From Rhodobiaceae bacterium (lineage in GTDB: Bacteria > Pseudomonadota > Alphaproteobacteria > Parvibaculales > Parvibaculaceae): a stretch of DNA of 64,000 bases. The first letter of the stretch is position 1. Every line of letters begins with the position of its first letter. Under the pieces are notes generated by a model. It had not been told where the DNA came from. It was given only the letters and a program-made list of their open reading frames with translations, and ran no database searches. Positions 9,106-17,797 of the stretch are shown in pieces. Where the stretch lies: assembly GCA_021404525.1 (NCBI GenBank), contig JAAWWE010000010.1, positions 1 to 64,000 on the forward strand, read 5' to 3'. Position numbers and translations under genes: made by a program.

Positions 9106-9621
9106 ATGCCAAAAAAACCAATACCCCTTGCCGTTGCCACTCTCGATACGCCAATTGGACCTGTTCGTGTGGCAGCTCATTCAGGCGGTCTCGCGCGGGT
9201 CTTGTTTGATGCTCAGAAAGATGAGGCACTTGAGGAGGACCCAAATCCATCCAAAGAGGCCACCCACCATCTTGAGGCGGCCCTTACAGCCCTCAGAGAG
9301 TATTTTGCCGACGAACGTCAAAGTTTTGAGGATCTGACGCTCGCCCCTGAAGGAACCGATTTTCAACTCAGTGTATGGCGGGCACTTTTGGAGATCGGCT
9401 ATGGCGATACATGTGCTTACCGAGACATTGCCAATGCTATCGGCAACCCCAAAGCCGTGCGTGCCGTTGGCCTTGCCAATGGCAAGAACCCCATACCAGT
9501 TATCGTGCCCTGCCACCGAGTGATTGGCGCAGATGGCACGCTCACCGGCTTTGGCGGCGGGTTGCCGGCAAAAAAATGGCTGTTAGAGCATGAGGGTGCG
9601 CTCGCAGGCTCGCTCATTTAG
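9106..9621 (+). CDS. ogt: methylated-DNA--protein-cysteine S-methyltransferase
   Basis: 171 residues, the normal length for Ogt. It removes O6-alkyl groups from guanine by transfer to its own cysteine. The active-site motif PCHRVIG is present, followed by the FGGGL and KKWLLEHEG segments typical of the family, and the GNPKAVRAVG helix-turn-helix binds DNA. It lies nine bases behind the Ada-AlkA fusion and is very likely co-transcribed, so the pair reconstitutes an adaptive response in two polypeptides. Whether the fusion regulates this operon is inference. Confidence 0.95.
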   Translation: MPKKPIPLAVATLDTPIGPVRVAAHSGGLARVLFDAQKDEALEEDPNPSKEATHHLEAALTALREYFADERQSFEDLTLAPEGTDFQLSVWRALLEIGYGDTCAYRDIANAIGNPKAVRAVGLANGKNPIPVIVPCHRVIGADGTLTGFGGGLPAKKWLLEHEGALAGSLI

Positions 9622-9664
9622 CGATATGCTTATGCCCTGATTCTTTTTAGGGGAGTTGCGTCAC

Positions 9665-9847
9665 ATGCTTGATCTTCAGTTTAACGGTCTGTTTGGGCTG
9701 CTCATTCTGATCGCAGACATTTATGCAATCGTGAAGACCGTACAGAGCAATGCAGAGACACTCACCAAAGTCTTGTGGATTGTTGTGATCCTGTTCTTGC
9801 CGCTGCTCGGTGTGATCCTCTGGTACTTCTTCGGCCCAAGAGGCTAA
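9665..9847 (+). CDS. small two-helix membrane protein, PLDc_N type
   Basis: 60 residues. I chose the ATG at 9665 because AGGGGAG ends nine bases upstream; an in-frame TTG at 9656 would leave no spacing. Two hydrophobic helices (about 8-22 and 34-54) are separated by a polar turn, and the C-terminus carries the WYFFGPRG ending common to PLDc_N (phospholipase D nuclease N-terminal) proteins. Function of these stand-alone domains is unknown. Its stop codon abuts the stop of convergent bioD with no spacer. Confidence 0.75.
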   Translation: MLDLQFNGLFGLLILIADIYAIVKTVQSNAETLTKVLWIVVILFLPLLGVILWYFFGPRG

Positions 9848-10519
9848 TCAGTCCACATAGCGTGTGAGGTCAGGCGCCTCGGCTTCGCCAAGACGAGGCA
9901 CAATAGCGATAGGCACAACGCCTGCAAAACGCGCCATGACCTCAACGGTTTCTTCGACCGGCACCGGGTTTACCTCAGACGTGGAGATGACGATCACGGC
10001 TGGGGTAAGACCGCGGGCATTCAAGCTTTCAAGCGCCGTCAGTGTATGGCTGATGGTGCCGAGGTAGGATCCCACAACGAGCACCACGCGCAGATCGGTC
10101 TTGGCCTTTAGGGCCCCCATCCAATCAGCCATGGTGGCTGCTTCATTGATGGGCACCAAAACACCACCCGCCCCTTCCACCAGCACATAGTCCTGATCTT
10201 CCGGTGCCAAGCAGAAGTCAATGAGGCTATCGAGCTGCATTGTTATGCCCGCCCGCTTTGCAGCCATGTCAGGTGACAGCGGGGGATCAAACCGCCAGGG
10301 CGTGATCGCGGCGATGGCATCTTCACTTACATCTGCCCCCATGGCCAACAACATCCGACCTGAGTCGGTTTCTTCAAGCGGCACGCCTTCAAGGCCACTC
10401 AACACGGGTTTCAACGCCGCGATTTTCTTACCGTTGGCGATCAATTGACGGATCAGGATTTCACTAATCACTGTCTTGCCAATGTCAGTGCCTGACGCGG
10501 TTACAAACAGGTGGGTCAT
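9848..10519 (-). CDS. bioD: dethiobiotin synthetase
   Basis: 223 residues. ATP-dependent carboxylation of diaminopelargonic acid, forming the ureido ring of dethiobiotin, the penultimate step of biotin synthesis. The P-loop variant GTDIGKT at residues 10-16 and the VEGAGGVLVP segment are diagnostic. The start ATG overlaps the bioF stop by four bases (10516-10519), so it is translationally coupled as the second gene of a bioF-bioD operon. Confidence 0.93.
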   Translation of the reverse strand: MTHLFVTASGTDIGKTVISEILIRQLIANGKKIAALKPVLSGLEGVPLEETDSGRMLLAMGADVSEDAIAAITPWRFDPPLSPDMAAKRAGITMQLDSLIDFCLAPEDQDYVLVEGAGGVLVPINEAATMADWMGALKAKTDLRVVLVVGSYLGTISHTLTALESLNARGLTPAVIVISTSEVNPVPVEETVEVMARFAGVVPIAIVPRLGEAEAPDLTRYVD

Positions 10520-11682
10520 TCAGCAGCTCGTGGTTTTAGAATTTGGGTCCGCACAAGATCGGCCAGCCGATCAATGTCTTCATCTCGGTGAAGGGCGGTG
10601 AACGTAAAGCGCAGACGTGCTGTGCCTTGCGGCACCGTGGGTGGGCGGATGGCCGTTACCAGGAAACCTTGCTCTTCAAGAAAGGCAGACGCTTTGAGCG
10701 TCGTCTCGGGATCGCCCAGCACCAGCGGAACAATCGGGCTCTCGGCAGCTGGTAGATTGAGCGCTCTTGTAAAACGGTTCGCCTTTTCGACAGGCAGGGC
10801 TGCATAGGCAGGCTCCGCCTCGATAATATCGAGAGCGGCAATCGCCGCGGCAGCGCTCGCAGGCGGTAAACCCGTCGAGTAGATGAGTGTTCGCGCGCGT
10901 GTCCGCAAAAGATCGATCACAGGCTGGCTGGCGCAGACATACCCTCCATAGGATCCGATCGCCTTAGAGAGTGTCCCCATTTGCAACGGCACATCGGCTT
11001 TTGCGCCCGAGACAAAACTGGAGCCGCGTCCCTCAGCAAGCACGCCGATGCCGTGGGCATCATCGGTCATCAGCCAGGCATCATGCTCCTTGGCAATCTC
11101 TGCCATTTCAGCAACGGGTGCGAGATCACCATCCATTGAAAAAACACCGTCGGTGACGATGAGGCAGTTTTTAGCAGCGGCGCGATGTGTCGTGAGAAGG
11201 TCGATCAAGTGTTCCAGATCGTTGTGTCTGAACCGAAAGGCCGTGGCACCAGAAAGGTCTGTACCGGCGAGAAGGCAGGAGTGGGACAGCTCGTCGGCCA
11301 GCACCAGGTCGCCCGGCTTCATCAAGGTTGGAATGATGCCCAAATTGGCGAGATAGCCGGAGCCAAAGACCAGGCAATCATCGGTCTTCTTGAGCTCCGC
11401 GAGGCGGCTCTCCAATTCCGTAAAGATCGAATGGTTACCGGTCACAAGGCGCGAGGCGCCTGAACTTGCGCCGCGCTCATCCAGCGCCTTCTTGGCAGCC
11501 TCGAGTACACGCGGATCGTGGGCGAGGTTCAAATAGTCGTTGCAGCAAAAAGAAATAAGCGACCGGCCGTCGCGCTCCACATAAGCCCCTGCATTGCGGT
11601 CGGTCTCTTTTAGACGACGACGCAGGTTTCCAGCCTCCAACTCGGCCAGTTTCTGCAGTGCCATGTCATCAAGCGAGCCCAT
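10516..11682 (-). CDS. bioF: 8-amino-7-oxononanoate synthase
   Basis: 388 residues. PLP enzyme condensing pimeloyl-ACP or -CoA with alanine. PLP-lysine motif GTLSKAIGSYGGY, the DDAHGIGVLA aspartate/histidine segment and SRLVTGNH are present. The ATG at 11682 is preferred over an in-frame TTG at 11685 because AAGGTGA lies nine bases upstream. First gene of the bioF-bioD operon, divergent from bioB across a 293 bp region. No bioC, bioH, bioZ or bioY is in the window, so pimeloyl supply and biotin uptake are encoded elsewhere. Confidence 0.93.
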   Translation of the reverse strand: MGSLDDMALQKLAELEAGNLRRRLKETDRNAGAYVERDGRSLISFCCNDYLNLAHDPRVLEAAKKALDERGASSGASRLVTGNHSIFTELESRLAELKKTDDCLVFGSGYLANLGIIPTLMKPGDLVLADELSHSCLLAGTDLSGATAFRFRHNDLEHLIDLLTTHRAAAKNCLIVTDGVFSMDGDLAPVAEMAEIAKEHDAWLMTDDAHGIGVLAEGRGSSFVSGAKADVPLQMGTLSKAIGSYGGYVCASQPVIDLLRTRARTLIYSTGLPPASAAAAIAALDIIEAEPAYAALPVEKANRFTRALNLPAAESPIVPLVLGDPETTLKASAFLEEQGFLVTAIRPPTVPQGTARLRFTFTALHRDEDIDRLADLVRTQILKPRAAE

Positions 11683-11877
11683 CAAACGAAATCACCTTTT
11701 TTCCTGGGATTTGAGGGTTTTCCTGCCGTTTCCACCGGTTTCCCTTGGGACACCCACATTCGCCCAAAATCGGCGGCAAACCTGCGCGTTGCGCTCCGTT
11801 GAGTCAACAAAATCCGGTGCCAAAAGGTCCTCACTCTCTTGCTTGCAAATGGCCCCGTTCTGCGGCCTCATTTTGTC

Positions 11878-11920
11878 GCGTTTCTGGGTGGTGAAGTGTT
11901 TCCACTTCACCTAGAAACGC
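11878..11920. repeat. 43-bp extragenic palindrome, copy A (bioF/bioB divergent region)
   Basis: Outer arms GCGTTTCT and AGAAACGC enclose an inner perfect stem GGTGAAGTG / CACTTCACC with a four-base loop. Same family as the copies at 25285, 38227, 60954 and 62747. It ends 55 bp before the bioB ATG. It may lie in the bioB 5' untranslated region or act as an operator; its recurrence elsewhere argues against a biotin-specific role. Confidence 0.8.
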
Positions 11921-11975
11921 TTATGCTCCCGCTCAAAATGCCCCCGACAGCCCGTCTTGAAACAGGGAAGAGTTC

Positions 11976-13010
11976 ATGAATATTCAGACGCCCGTGTCCG
12001 AGCAGACCGCTGCTCCCCAGCCCTCCAAGGCTCAAGAGGCCACTGCCCTCCGCCATGATTGGACGCGTGAGGAAGTGGAAGCGCTGTTTGCCCTTCCCTT
12101 TAATGATCTCATTTTCCGCGCTCAGACGGTGCACCGTGAGTGGTTTGATCCAAACGAAGTGCAAAAGAGCATGCTCCTGTCGGTTAAGACCGGTGGCTGT
12201 CCCGAGGATTGCGGCTATTGCTCCCAGAGTGCCAAATATGACACCGGCCTCAGCGCCTCCAAGTTGATGGAAGTGGAGAAAGTTCTGGCGGGCGCGCGGC
12301 GCGCCAAGGAAGCGGGTGCCTCGCGCTATTGCATGGGCGCTGCCTGGCGCGAACCAAAAGAGCGCGACATGCCTGCCATCGTTGCAATGATTAAAGGTGT
12401 GCGGGAAATGGGCATGGAAACCTGCATGACCCTTGGCATGTTGAGCCCGGAACAGACGATCCAGCTCAAAGACGCAGGCCTCGACTATTACAATCACAAT
12501 ATCGACACGTCGGAAGAATTCTATCCGTCCATCATCACGACGCGGACATTCCAGGACCGCATCGATACGCTGGAACGCGTGCGCGAAGCGGGGATCAATG
12601 TCTGCTCTGGCGGTATTCTGGGCCTCGGTGAAGAGCGCCAGGACCGTGCCGGCATGCTTATGGCGCTTGGCAATCTCACCGAGCATCCGCAGTCTGTGCC
12701 GATCAACATGCTGATCCCGATTGAAGGCACGCCGCTCGGCGAGAATGCCAAGATCGATGCTATTGAATTTGTGCGCACCATTGCCGTTGCCCGCATCATG
12801 ATGCCGAAATCCATTGTCCGCCTTTCCGCTGGCCGGGAATGGATGTCAGACGAGACGCAAGCGCTGTGCTTCCTGGCGGGGGCCAACTCCATTTTCGTTG
12901 GGGACGAGCTGCTCACCACCAAAAACCCTGGGCAGGATAAAGACGAGGCCTTGTTCGACAAGCTCGGCCTTGAGCCTATGCCTGCACATCGGTGCCCATC
13001 GGAAGTCTAA
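11976..13010 (+). CDS. bioB: biotin synthase
   Basis: 344 residues. Radical SAM enzyme inserting sulfur into dethiobiotin. The cluster motif CPEDCGYC (CxxxCxxC) lies near residues 71-78, followed by [22 protein letters not shown] and [10 protein letters not shown], all canonical BioB segments. The ATG at 11976 follows an AGGGAAGAG ribosome site. Transcribed divergently from bioF-bioD. I found no obvious BioR-type box (TTATCTATAA-like) upstream. The next gene is convergent, with a nine-base spacer. Confidence 0.96.
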   Translation: MNIQTPVSEQTAAPQPSKAQEATALRHDWTREEVEALFALPFNDLIFRAQTVHREWFDPNEVQKSMLLSVKTGGCPEDCGYCSQSAKYDTGLSASKLMEVEKVLAGARRAKEAGASRYCMGAAWREPKERDMPAIVAMIKGVREMGMETCMTLGMLSPEQTIQLKDAGLDYYNHNIDTSEEFYPSIITTRTFQDRIDTLERVREAGINVCSGGILGLGEERQDRAGMLMALGNLTEHPQSVPINMLIPIEGTPLGENAKIDAIEFVRTIAVARIMMPKSIVRLSAGREWMSDETQALCFLAGANSIFVGDELLTTKNPGQDKDEALFDKLGLEPMPAHRCPSEV

Positions 13011-13019
13011 GCGCATCGC

Positions 13020-13637
13020 CTAGGCGGCAATCACTACTACTATCGTTGTTACCAGCTCGTCGTGGAACCTTTTGCGTTCGGCGCGCGACCCTCGTCCATG
13101 GGGTGCGACCTGGAAAAGAGATCCATCCATCAGAGTCGTAACGATCCGTGCTCTCTTTAATGCGTCGTCAGTTGATAATGTAGGGTTCAACTCTCTCACC
13201 AGGTCTGCAACCGCCTGATAGAAATGGCGGTAGTGCCTTTTGTGCAGATGCCGAAACCGCTCCTGATGCAAGGCCAGCATGAAGGTGACTGCATAAATAC
13301 GTCCCCCCGTCTGGTTCCAATCCTCCAGCAATTGATGGACCATATGTGTCAGTCTGGTCTCCGCTGCCCCTAAATGCGCGATTGCTTGACGGACAGTGCT
13401 CAGGCTGCGCTCGAATTCCTGGCGCACTATTTCTTCCAAGAGGTCTTCGCGCACAGGAAAGTAATATTGGAGGTTGCCCAAAGTGATCTCCGCTCGCGCC
13501 GCAATGGTGCGCAGCACGAAAGCGTCATATCCCTCTTCAATCAAAAGGTCCCGTCCAAGGGAGATGATTTCAGCACGACGTATCTGACCCTTGGTCAGCT
13601 TAACATCTTCATCAGAAGACAGGGTTTGCGCATCCAT
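13020..13637 (-). CDS. TetR/AcrR-family regulator, probable local repressor
   Basis: 205 residues from the ATG at 13637. A GTG at 13658 would add seven residues but has no ribosome site and lies close to operator 1. The N-terminal helix-turn-helix (RAEIISLGRDLL, then ARAEITLGNLQYYF) is typical of TetR. The ligand domain has many His and Arg residues (LHQERFRHLHKRHYRHF) and no family signature I recognise. It is divergent from the GNAT-HDAC pair, and the space between holds two nearly identical inverted repeats, so autoregulation and control of that pair are likely. Confidence 0.85.
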   Translation of the reverse strand: MDAQTLSSDEDVKLTKGQIRRAEIISLGRDLLIEEGYDAFVLRTIAARAEITLGNLQYYFPVREDLLEEIVRQEFERSLSTVRQAIAHLGAAETRLTHMVHQLLEDWNQTGGRIYAVTFMLALHQERFRHLHKRHYRHFYQAVADLVRELNPTLSTDDALKRARIVTTLMDGSLFQVAPHGRGSRAERKRFHDELVTTIVVVIAA

Positions 13638-13660
13638 CTTGGTACCCGGCCCTTGCACTT

Positions 13661-13710
13661 AATAGGTCAACAACCTATTTTTACTGAAATTATTAGGTTA
13701 TTGACCTATT
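13661..13710. promoter_or_regulatory. paired TetR operators
   Basis: Operator 1 (13661-13679) is AATAGGTCAACAACCTATT, a perfect 7-bp-arm inverted repeat around CAACA. Operator 2 (13692-13710) read on the minus strand is AATAGGTCAATAACCTAAT, matching operator 1 at 17 of 19 positions. Their centres are 31 bp apart, three helical turns, placing two dimers on one face. Both lie between the start of the TetR gene and the ATG of the acetyltransferase, where they could control both transcripts. Confidence 0.85.
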
Positions 13711-13735
13711 TTAGAAAAACACGTGGGAGAGAGCA

Positions 13736-14371
13736 ATGGAAATCACCAACCCGGACCAATCATCTGCACAAGCGTTCGCTGATCAGTTTCCTGACCTCGT
13801 TCATCAAACCGGCGCCGCCACCTATAACTATCTTTTCGGGCCAGACCGCGTGTTGTTCAACGCCTACATGACAGCAAGCTGGACGGAGCCAAAAAATCTC
13901 TTCTCTCATTCCGAGACGAGCATTGTTGCCGACAGATCAACTCTTCTGGGCATTGAGCTCGGCTATGGGGGCAGCGACTGGTACAAATTTCACTCATCTG
14001 GTGGCGGTGTCATCGGCAAGCTCTTCGAAGCCGGTGCTCTCACAGAAGAAAATCTTGTTGCACTCGGGGAGCGATCAAACCTCATCAGCTACATGAACCC
14101 CCACATTCCCGATCACGCCTACTACATCACAGCGCTGTCGGTCGCGGCCTCAGCCCGGGGAACAGGTCTTGGCGCTAAACTGCTCACCAATGCCATCGAT
14201 CGCGCGCGTGCAGACGGGTACAAAGAACTTCACCTTGATGTTTTCTCTGACAATCCCGCGGTGAAGTTCTACCAATCCATGGGTCTTACCTGCATGTCTG
14301 AAACGGTTGCTCCCATCCCGTGTCGTGAGCACAATATCCCCATGGAAATGCGCATGGTGATTGGCTTATGA
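13736..14371 (+). CDS. GNAT-family N-acetyltransferase
   Basis: 211 residues. The acetyl-CoA-binding motif A is VAASARGTGLGAKLL (about 141-155), with R/Q-x-x-G-x-G/A satisfied by RGTGLG, followed by LDVFSDNPAVKFYQSMGL typical of motif B. The first 130 residues are less conserved and presumably contact the acceptor. GGGAGAGAG precedes the ATG. The stop overlaps the deacetylase start by four bases (ATGA), so the two are co-translated. The substrate is unknown; pairing with an acetylpolyamine-amidohydrolase-like enzyme suggests an amine or polyamine, by inference only. Confidence 0.88.
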   Translation: MEITNPDQSSAQAFADQFPDLVHQTGAATYNYLFGPDRVLFNAYMTASWTEPKNLFSHSETSIVADRSTLLGIELGYGGSDWYKFHSSGGGVIGKLFEAGALTEENLVALGERSNLISYMNPHIPDHAYYITALSVAASARGTGLGAKLLTNAIDRARADGYKELHLDVFSDNPAVKFYQSMGLTCMSETVAPIPCREHNIPMEMRMVIGL

Positions 14372-15411
14372 CGACTTCCGATATGCAATATGTGTTTGCA
14401 GGCGCGCAGACGAAACATGATCCTAAATTCTTTCTCGCCAGCGGGATCATCTCAGAGAATGAAGAGGTGCCGGCGCGCGCTGAAATTCTCGCCAAGGGCG
14501 CAGAGAATGCCGGTCTTGAACGGGTTGCGCCCGATGATTACGGCCTTGGCGTCATCAGCCGCTGCCATACGCCGGAATATCTGCAGTTTCTCAAAAACAT
14601 TTATACCCGCTGGTCGCGCAAGCCTGGCGCGCCCAAAGAAGTGATCCCCAATATTCACCCACAGCGTCGTGACTTTGGCTATCCCGCGGCCGCGGACGGC
14701 CAAGTTGGGTATCACACAGCGGATACCTCAGCCCCCATCGGGGAACACACTTGGGAGAGCGCCTACTGGTCTGCGCAGACTGCCGCTCATGCCGCCGAAC
14801 TTGTGCTCGGAGGCGCAGATAGTGCCTACGCCCTTTGTCGCCCCCCTGGGCATCACGCCATGCGCGATATTGCCGGTGGGTTTTGTTATCTCAACAATTC
14901 AGGCATTGCTGCCGAAGTGTTACGCCAACGCCATGAGCGCATTGCCATTCTTGACGTTGATGTCCACCATGGGAATGGCACACAGGATGTGTTTTATGAA
15001 CGCTCGGATGTGCTGACGATCTCCCTGCATGTTGACCCCGTGCGATTTTACCCCTTCTTTTGGGGTCATGCGGATGAGCGAGGCGAGGGTGCCGGCCAAG
15101 GATATAATCTCAACATACCGTTGCGCCGCCGGACAGCGGATGATGACTATTTGGCAGCGCTTGATCAGGCTTTGGAGCGCATTGATGCGTTTGCGCCGGG
15201 GGCTTTGGTTCTCGCGCTCGGGCTCGATTCATTCGAAGGCGATCCCTTTGAGGGGCTTTCCATTTCCACGCCGGGCTTTGCCCGCATCGCCGATGCGGTT
15301 TCAAGGCGTGGCTATCCAACCGTGATTGTTCAGGAAGGTGGCTATATCTGTCCGGAACTTGGCGAAAATCTCACCTCGTTTCTTGCCGGCTTCACGGCGG
15401 CACGAAGCTGA
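14368..15411 (+). CDS. HDAC-family deacetylase, acetylpolyamine amidohydrolase-like
   Basis: 347 residues, the size of bacterial class II HDAC/AphA proteins. Zinc and catalytic motifs are intact: RPPGHHA (His pair), GFCYLNNSGIAAE, ILDVDVHHGNGTQD (zinc ligands Asp and His) and LGLDSFEGDP (second Asp ligand). These enzymes remove acetyl groups from polyamines or lysine side chains. Overlap of four bases with the acetyltransferase gene means both opposing activities come from one TetR-controlled message. The true substrate cannot be read from sequence. Confidence 0.9.
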   Translation: MTTSDMQYVFAGAQTKHDPKFFLASGIISENEEVPARAEILAKGAENAGLERVAPDDYGLGVISRCHTPEYLQFLKNIYTRWSRKPGAPKEVIPNIHPQRRDFGYPAAADGQVGYHTADTSAPIGEHTWESAYWSAQTAAHAAELVLGGADSAYALCRPPGHHAMRDIAGGFCYLNNSGIAAEVLRQRHERIAILDVDVHHGNGTQDVFYERSDVLTISLHVDPVRFYPFFWGHADERGEGAGQGYNLNIPLRRRTADDDYLAALDQALERIDAFAPGALVLALGLDSFEGDPFEGLSISTPGFARIADAVSRRGYPTVIVQEGGYICPELGENLTSFLAGFTAARS

Positions 15412-15412
15412 C

Positions 15413-16126
15413 CTAGAGCCAGGCGAGAGATTTTCTGAGGAAAGCCTGTCCGTCGCGTGATTGCCACTCTCCGTGCGCCATGACCACCTGCTCTGTGGGC
15501 CAATCCAAAATGCGTGCCTTGGCCTCCCTGGCAGGTTTGCGGAAGATGAACGACAATCGCCATTCCAGCGGCGCGTATCCCCAGCCTTCGACAATCTTCC
15601 ATCGGCGGGCAATCCAGCGCGCCCAGGGCTTCCAGTGTTCTGCTAGAAAATCAGCACTAAAGTTTTCCGATAGATCCGCAAGGATAGTCGTTGCTGAGGC
15701 TTTGTGATGGAAGACAATTTCATCAAGTGCGGGTGACCCCTGCATCCAGACCTGGTCAATTTCATCCGCCCAATCTGTCGGCGGCGTGTCTGTGAGCGCG
15801 GCTTCAAATTCAAAGTCAGGACATTTTGCTATTGTCGATGCAGGCCCCCAAAGCTTAGCGTCAGGAAAGGCCTCTGCCCACTCACCTATAAACAGGTAGT
15901 GGATTTTGTTTGGACTCACTAAATGCTGAACCGCCCCGAGGGCGCTCACTTCATCCAATAGCTCTGGCGTCGGCTTGATGGGGGACCAAATCCACAACCC
16001 GCCACCCTTCAGTCGAATGATGGTGCTGCGTGTTGGGTATGGAAATCCATAGAAGCTCACGCAATCCCCATCTACCAGCCAGATCTCATCTCCGATTTTT
16101 TGAAGCATTGTAGGCTCCGTGCGCAT
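15413..16126 (-). CDS. DUF4336 family protein
   Basis: 237 residues. The pattern IWLVDGDCVSFYGFPYPTR, LWIWSPI, LVSPNKIHYLFIGEWA and ARILDWPTEQVVMAHGEW matches DUF4336, a metallo-beta-lactamase-like group without the HxHxDH motif; function unknown. ATG 16126 is preferred over 16132 because AGGG then has an eight-base spacing. Convergent with the deacetylase gene, one base between stops. Confidence 0.75.
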   Translation of the reverse strand: MRTEPTMLQKIGDEIWLVDGDCVSFYGFPYPTRSTIIRLKGGGLWIWSPIKPTPELLDEVSALGAVQHLVSPNKIHYLFIGEWAEAFPDAKLWGPASTIAKCPDFEFEAALTDTPPTDWADEIDQVWMQGSPALDEIVFHHKASATTILADLSENFSADFLAEHWKPWARWIARRWKIVEGWGYAPLEWRLSFIFRKPAREAKARILDWPTEQVVMAHGEWQSRDGQAFLRKSLAWL

Positions 16127-16258
16127 GGGCATGTCCCTAGAGAGCCTATTCCATCTGACAAGACTGTCCAGAGTGCCGCTAGATAGACCTATTTAGGAGT
16201 TGCACCTTAGGCGGTGTCCCGCGACATTGCGGCTTCTGCTTACTCAGTGAGGTACCTT

Positions 16259-17563
16259 ATGGCCAGCTTCCCGCCAATCAACCCTGTCTATCCAAGCCCG
16301 CCCGAATGGCTTCAGGAAAGTGCCTCTCACGTCTGGCTGCCTTATGCCCAAATGCAGACCGTGCCAATGACGCTACCAGCGGTTAAAACCGAGGGCGTGC
16401 GGATTACTTTGGAAGACGGACGGGAGCTGATTGACGGTGTGTCGTCCTGGTGGACAGCGGCCCATGGATACAACCACCCTCACATCCGCGACGCCGTGAC
16501 CAAGCAACTTGAGCAGATGCCGCATATCATGCTCGGCGGCTTCGCTCATGAGCCTGCCTTCCGCTTGGCCAAACGCCTGGCGGACATACTCCCAGGCGAT
16601 CTTAATCACACATTCTTCTCAGAATCAGGGTCTGTCTCAGTTGAGATCGCCATGAAGATCGCCGTGCAATATTGGATCAACCAGGGCGCGCGGGGGCGCC
16701 ATCATTTTGTCAGCTTTCGGGGTGGGTACCATGGGGACACGCTGGGGACGATGGCTGTCTGCGATCCAGATGAGGGGATGCACACACTCTTTAAGGGCGT
16801 GATCCCGGAACATCTGCTGACGGACATTCCCCGGGGCGCTGAGGGAGAGGCCGCTTTTGATCAGTTCCTGAAGACCCATGCTCATGAAGTTGCGGCCGTC
16901 GTCATGGAACCGCTCGTGCAGGGCGCTGGCGGGATGATTTTTCACCCGCCTGAAACGTTGCAGATCATTCGCCGCTGCTGCGACCGACACAATGTGTTGC
17001 TCATTGTCGATGAGATTTTCACCGGGTTTGGCCGCACCGGCACCCTCTTTGCCTGCCATCAGGCCGATATTGTTCCCGACATCATGACACTCTCTAAGGC
17101 GCTCACCGGCGGCACGATGGCGCTCGCGACCACCACAGCGCGCGCCCATGTGTTCGAAGCATTCCTGAGTGATGATCCCGGCAAAGCTCTGATGCACGGC
17201 CCCACCTATACGGGCAATCCGCTAGCTTGCGCGGCTGCCAATGCAGCGCTTGATCTTTTCGAGAAAGAACCAAGGCTCGAACAAGCCGCCCGGATTGAGG
17301 CACAGCTCAAAAGAGAATTGGAACCCGCCCGTGCAGTAAAAGGGGTTCAGGATGTCCGAGTGTTGGGCGCAATCGGGGTCATAGAGGTAGACGACCTTAA
17401 AGACACGGAATGGTTGAAACGCCGCTTCATCGAAGAAGGCGTCTGGGTTCGTCCGTTCGCGAATATCATCTATACGACGCCACCATTGGTAATTGAGGAA
17501 GCCGATCTGAGGACACTCACAGACGCGGTGCTGCGTGTCCTGGCTGAATGGGCGCAAAAATAG
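16259..17563 (+). CDS. bioA: adenosylmethionine--8-amino-7-oxononanoate aminotransferase
   Basis: 434 residues. PLP transaminase that makes 7,8-diaminopelargonate using S-adenosylmethionine as amino donor. Class III aminotransferase features: SSWWTAAHGYNHP, SESGSVSVEIAMKIA, FRGGYHGDTLG, VDEIFTGFGRTG and PLP-lysine in LSKALTGG. The ATG at 16259 has GAGG six bases upstream; the upstream in-frame GTG at 16214 lacks one. It is separated from bioF-bioD and bioB by the TetR cassette and DUF4336 gene, so the biotin genes form three transcription units. Confidence 0.94.
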   Translation: MASFPPINPVYPSPPEWLQESASHVWLPYAQMQTVPMTLPAVKTEGVRITLEDGRELIDGVSSWWTAAHGYNHPHIRDAVTKQLEQMPHIMLGGFAHEPAFRLAKRLADILPGDLNHTFFSESGSVSVEIAMKIAVQYWINQGARGRHHFVSFRGGYHGDTLGTMAVCDPDEGMHTLFKGVIPEHLLTDIPRGAEGEAAFDQFLKTHAHEVAAVVMEPLVQGAGGMIFHPPETLQIIRRCCDRHNVLLIVDEIFTGFGRTGTLFACHQADIVPDIMTLSKALTGGTMALATTTARAHVFEAFLSDDPGKALMHGPTYTGNPLACAAANAALDLFEKEPRLEQAARIEAQLKRELEPARAVKGVQDVRVLGAIGVIEVDDLKDTEWLKRRFIEEGVWVRPFANIIYTTPPLVIEEADLRTLTDAVLRVLAEWAQK

Positions 17564-17661
17564 GCTTTTCGCCAGAGGAAAATGGTCCGAAACCGGCTTT
17601 TCCGGGCGCTTCAGCCGCTCAGTGCTATTGAGGCCCCTTTGGGTAAAAGTTAATCTGACCG

Positions 17662-17797
17662 AGCAGTTGATTCGGAGGAATCAGCTGCTTTAGTGCCTTA
17701 TTGAGCCTTAGGTCATGACGGGACCCTAAGACCGGGCACCTGGGGATTTCGGTCTCCCAATAACCCGTCAGTAAACAGGGGTACATGCGTTATGTAC
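17662..17797 (+). promoter_or_regulatory. hairpin-rich leader upstream of the parA-like gene
   Basis: Three successive stems lie between bioA and the ParA-type gene. Stem 1 (17662-17689): AGCAGTTGATTC with GAATCAGCTGCT, four-base loop, one G-U pair. Stem 2 (17707-17730): CTTAGGTC with GACCCTAAG, one bulged C. Stem 3 (17729-17755): AGACCG with CGGTCT, sharing two bases with stem 2, so the two may exclude each other. A perfect GTACAT/ATGTAC inverted repeat (17781-17797) overlaps the start codon. No U-run follows any stem, so they are not simple terminators. I recognise no known riboswitch class. Confidence 0.55.
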
